From contig JASGMO010000027.1 in assembly GCA_030156465.1 (NCBI GenBank), positions 1 through 7,714 of the forward strand: a stretch of 7,714 nt of DNA. The letters are read 5' to 3'. The stretch comes from Patescibacteria group bacterium (GTDB lineage: Bacteria; Patescibacteriota; Minisyncoccia; Minisyncoccales; Minisyncoccaceae). Below are positions 5,992 through 7,714 of this stretch, piece by piece. The notes below the pieces were generated by a model that ran no database searches, was not told the origin of the DNA, and worked only from the letters and a program-made list of their open reading frames with translations. The number at the start of each line of letters is the position of its first letter. The stretch's first letter is position 1. A program made the position numbers and the translations under genes.

Positions 5992-6020
5992 AGTATAGCT
6001 TGTTTTATAGAAAAAATCAA
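5992..6020 (-). promoter_or_regulatory. sigma70-like promoter of the pilin-tRNA-rpsO-pnp operon
   Basis: On the minus strand TTGATT (6020-6015) and TATACT (5997-5992) are separated by exactly 17 nt. Transcription would start near 5985, about nine bases before the pilin ATG, giving an almost leaderless mRNA. It occupies the 45-nt gap after the AAA/DUF4143 gene and is the only clear promoter ahead of the seven genes running down to 1228. Confidence 0.6.
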
Positions 6021-6021
6021 G

Positions 6022-7416
6022 TTAAATCATCATTAATATTAGATAGTAAGGTATAAAATATATAGTCTTGCCTTGCATTTCTTTTTTATCTATTTCGTTT
6101 TTAGTAACTACGATACCATATTCAACATCTTTTTTCTTGATGTAGTTGATTAAAGGGGCCAATTCTTTTAAGTTGATATTATTAGAGAACTTGATTTCAA
6201 TAGCTAGCTTTCTTTTATTCTTGTCTACCAAGAAATCAATTTCTTTGTCTTTATTTCTCCAAAAACTAATGTTATCTTTTCCGTACTTAAGAACTAGAGT
6301 GTTGTATACAATGTTTTCAATAATCTTGCCAAATGCTTGAGGAACTTCGTCTATACTCCTTTCGGTGTAGTGGTTAAGGGCACAGGTGAAATTAATACAG
6401 GGTGTATAAATTTTCTTAAGAGTTCTTCCTCTTTTAATCAAGGACTTGTGGTTTCTGTATAGCACTTCGATGACGTAGCTTTCTTTTAAATATTCTAAAT
6501 AGCTTTCTAAGGTTTTTTTAGATGCCTCTATTTCACGACTGATATTTGTTAATTCGAATAATGATGAGACATTGTTTAATAGTTGTCGTGTAAATAATTT
6601 AAACTCATCTCTTTTTTCAACATTGAAGATGTGGATGCAGTCGTCTTGTATTTTTCCAATAACTGATTCAGCTATATATTCATAGCGCTGTTCAGGAAGT
6701 TCTAGGTTCTTAGTTTCTGGAAATTGCCCAGAAATAATATATTCTCTACTTAATTCATTGATTTTTTTACCATTATATATATCAAATTGAGTCAATCTGC
6801 CAAGGACCTTTGGAATCTCAAAGAGGTCATATTCTTCTAAATTATCTATTTTTTCTTCTCTAATTTTAATAAACTCACGGAATGACAATGGAGGCAAGTA
6901 ATAATCAAAAACCCTTCCCGCTAGGCTTTCGTGATTCTTTCCTTTAAGAAGGATGCTCTGCGAGCCAGTTACAATAAACTTGATCTTTTTATTTGATAAA
7001 TCATAATACTTTTTTAATACTGATTGCCAGTTTTCAATATACTGTATTTCGTCTAAAAATATATATACTATATTGTCAAAGTTTAAAGATGGTTTATCAA
7101 CAATTTCTTTAAAGTAGAAGGATAAAACTTCATCAAGAAATTCAGCTTTTTGTATTTGAGAAGAATAATCAAAAAGGAAATAAAAAACATTATTTGGGGC
7201 TACTTTTTTATGCACCAAAAGATGATTAATTAATTGTTTTTGAATTGTGCTCTTGCCAACACGCCTTAATCCCACGATATTTAATATTAAAGAATGTGTT
7301 AGATTTTTTTCTAGCACAAAATACATATCTCTTTTGGGGAGATTTCTTTCTGGGACAACGAACTCGTCGCCCCTCCACCAAGGATTTTTAATTTCTAAAT
7401 CTTGTCTTTTTACCAT
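6022..7416 (-). CDS. AAA-family ATPase with DUF4143 C-terminal domain
   Basis: 464 aa, within the usual range of the AAA_14-DUF4143 family, whose biological role is poorly known. The N-terminal ATPase has Walker A Gly-Leu-Arg-Arg-Val-Gly-Lys-Ser-Thr (49-57), Walker B ending Phe-Leu-Asp-Glu (120-123) followed by Ile-Gln-Tyr-Ile-Glu-Asn-Trp, a sensor-like Val-Thr-Gly-Ser (149-152) and Ser-Leu-Ala-Gly-Arg (164-168). A helical, winged-helix-like segment spans about 265-325. The C-terminal part has Glu-Ile-Asp-Phe-Leu-Val (392-397) and Ala-Ile-Glu-Ile-Lys (405-409), the pattern of a PD-(D/E)xK nuclease-like fold with D394, E407 and K409; nuclease activity is not established. The gene is monocistronic, with its own promoter and palindrome upstream. 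Such ATPases occur in many scattered copies and may be horizontally moved, but base composition here resembles the neighbours. The ATG at 7416 has no Shine-Dalgarno. Confidence 0.9.
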   Translation of the reverse strand: MVKRQDLEIKNPWWRGDEFVVPERNLPKRDMYFVLEKNLTHSLILNIVGLRRVGKSTIQKQLINHLLVHKKVAPNNVFYFLFDYSSQIQKAEFLDEVLSFYFKEIVDKPSLNFDNIVYIFLDEIQYIENWQSVLKKYYDLSNKKIKFIVTGSQSILLKGKNHESLAGRVFDYYLPPLSFREFIKIREEKIDNLEEYDLFEIPKVLGRLTQFDIYNGKKINELSREYIISGQFPETKNLELPEQRYEYIAESVIGKIQDDCIHIFNVEKRDEFKLFTRQLLNNVSSLFELTNISREIEASKKTLESYLEYLKESYVIEVLYRNHKSLIKRGRTLKKIYTPCINFTCALNHYTERSIDEVPQAFGKIIENIVYNTLVLKYGKDNISFWRNKDKEIDFLVDKNKRKLAIEIKFSNNINLKELAPLINYIKKKDVEYGIVVTKNEIDKKEMQGKTIYFIPYYLILMMI

Positions 7417-7428
7417 ATATGAGTAGTT

Positions 7429-7461
7429 GACTATCCTTAAAAGTACAATTTAAGGATAGTC
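7429..7461. repeat. perfect 13-bp inverted repeat, candidate operator
   Basis: GACTATCCTTAAA (7429-7441) and TTTAAGGATAGTC (7449-7461) are exact reverse complements around a 7-nt spacer. The right arm contains the -10 box of the ATPase promoter and the predicted transcription start falls in the spacer, so the full hairpin would not be transcribed from that promoter. This favours a DNA-binding site for a dimeric regulator, possibly autoregulation, over an RNA element. No T-run follows on either strand, which argues against an intrinsic terminator for the tRNA-Arg transcript. Confidence 0.75.
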
Positions 7462-7481
7462 CACTTCCCTTATTTTGTCAA
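7453..7481 (-). promoter_or_regulatory. sigma70-like promoter of the AAA/DUF4143 gene
   Basis: On the minus strand a perfect TTGACA (7481-7476) lies 17 nt before TATCCT (7458-7453), a -10 with two mismatches. The -35 box begins 4 nt after the 3' end of tRNA-Arg. The weak -10 is embedded in the inverted repeat, so a protein bound there would block RNA polymerase. Confidence 0.55.
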
Positions 7482-7484
7482 GTG

Positions 7485-7556
7485 TGCCCCCGGCAAGATT
7501 CGAACTCGCACATCTGGTTCCGAAGACCAGCGCTCTATCCGTTGAGCTACAGGGGC
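7485..7556 (-). tRNA. tRNA-Arg (anticodon UCG)
   Basis: A complete 72-nt cloverleaf. The acceptor GCCCCTG pairs with CGGGGGC (one G-U pair), the D arm is GCTC/GAGC, the anticodon stem CTGGT/ACCAG encloses loop CTTCGGA with anticodon TCG, the variable loop is four bases, and the T arm GCGAG/CTTGC has loop TTCGAAT. The discriminator is A and CCA is not encoded. It reads CGA and, by wobble, possibly other CGN codons. Its first ten bases overlap the end of the upstream membrane-protein gene. Confidence 0.95.
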
Positions 7557-7714
7557 TTTTTCCTCTTTATCCTTAATGGTGGGATAGTGTCTTGGTCAAA
7601 AAACAATCTATTTTCAATTAACTCTCTTTTTCCTTGTAATTTTCCTACAGAGGCAGTCCAGATTATAGTAAAAATTACACAAGGAATCAAGACAATGGCT
7701 AAATATATTGGATT
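7547..7714 (-). CDS. C-terminal 55 residues of a membrane protein (5' end outside window)
   Basis: An open minus-strand frame runs from the window edge to a TAG at 7549-7547. It encodes a hydrophobic helix (Ile-Tyr-Leu-Ala-Ile-Val-Leu-Ile-Pro-Cys-Val-Ile-Phe-Thr-Ile-Ile-Trp, about fragment residues 3-19) followed by a charged tail rich in Lys and Arg and ending Lys-Lys-Pro-Leu. The layout is that of the last transmembrane segment plus a positively charged, presumably cytoplasmic tail. The codon pattern looks like the neighbours and no stop interrupts the 55 codons. The last codons and the stop lie inside the tRNA-Arg gene (10-nt overlap). I do not recognise the family from this fragment. An alternative is a chance open frame, but helix plus basic tail makes coding more likely. 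Confidence 0.6.
   Translation of the reverse strand, partial: NPIYLAIVLIPCVIFTIIWTASVGKLQGKRELIENRLFFDQDTIPPLRIKRKKPL

Noticed and set aside
7429..7461. Palindrome as a CRISPR repeat or transposon end
   Set aside because: Only one copy is present, there is no array and no matching inverted copy at the other end of the ATPase gene near 6022, and no transposase is seen.

Overview
The window looks like a piece of the AT-rich genome of a Candidate Phyla Radiation (Patescibacteria) bacterium, probably of the Parcubacteria/Paceibacteria side. This is an inference from several family styles seen together: a TraR/DksA-type zinc-finger protein with an acidic linker, a small two-helix pilin with a Val-Pro-Cys-Gly motif after its signal peptide, an AAA ATPase with a DUF4143 tail, a LysM plus M23 envelope protein, tRNA genes without encoded CCA, and starts that mostly lack a Shine-Dalgarno sequence. 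All seven complete ORFs and the 29-codon ORF end in TAA and one partial gene ends in TAG. No in-frame TGA is read through, so there is no sign of the recoded UGA of Gracilibacteria/SR1.

Layout. Positions 1-235 hold a possible divergent gene start at the left edge, a good sigma70-like promoter and two small hairpins. The only gene on the + strand follows (236-1231): a secreted or anchored LysM-LysM-M23 protein. It converges on the minus-strand block and the two blocks share the four bases TTAA at their stop codons. From 5976 down to 1228 everything is on the minus strand and tightly packed: pilin-like membrane protein, tRNA-Lys(CUU), rpsO (S15), pnp (polynucleotide phosphorylase), a 463-aa acidic coiled-coil protein, an unannotated 29-aa single-helix membrane peptide (1598-1687), and a DksA/TraR-like zinc-finger protein. 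Gaps run from a 1-nt overlap to 23 nt. The only clear promoter is ahead of the pilin gene, so this is probably one operon of about 4.75 kb built around the classical rpsO-pnp pair.

Upstream of that operon, also on the minus strand, is an AAA/DUF4143 ATPase gene (6022-7416) with its own promoter. The -10 box of that promoter lies inside a perfect 13-bp inverted repeat, which suggests an operator. Right of this are tRNA-Arg(UCG) and the 3' end of a membrane-protein gene whose stop codon lies inside the tRNA gene.

How the genes fit together: S15 and PNPase are translation and RNA-decay housekeeping functions; the zinc-finger protein may modulate RNA polymerase; the pilin-like and LysM/M23 proteins belong to the envelope. 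The coiled-coil protein, the membrane peptide and the DUF4143 ATPase have no assignable job. I did not find a clear new multi-gene system. The most notable points are the hidden coupled membrane peptide, the mRNA-tRNA overlap, the palindromic operator candidate, the missing metal-binding histidine in the M23 domain and the shortened zinc knuckle in the DksA-like protein.
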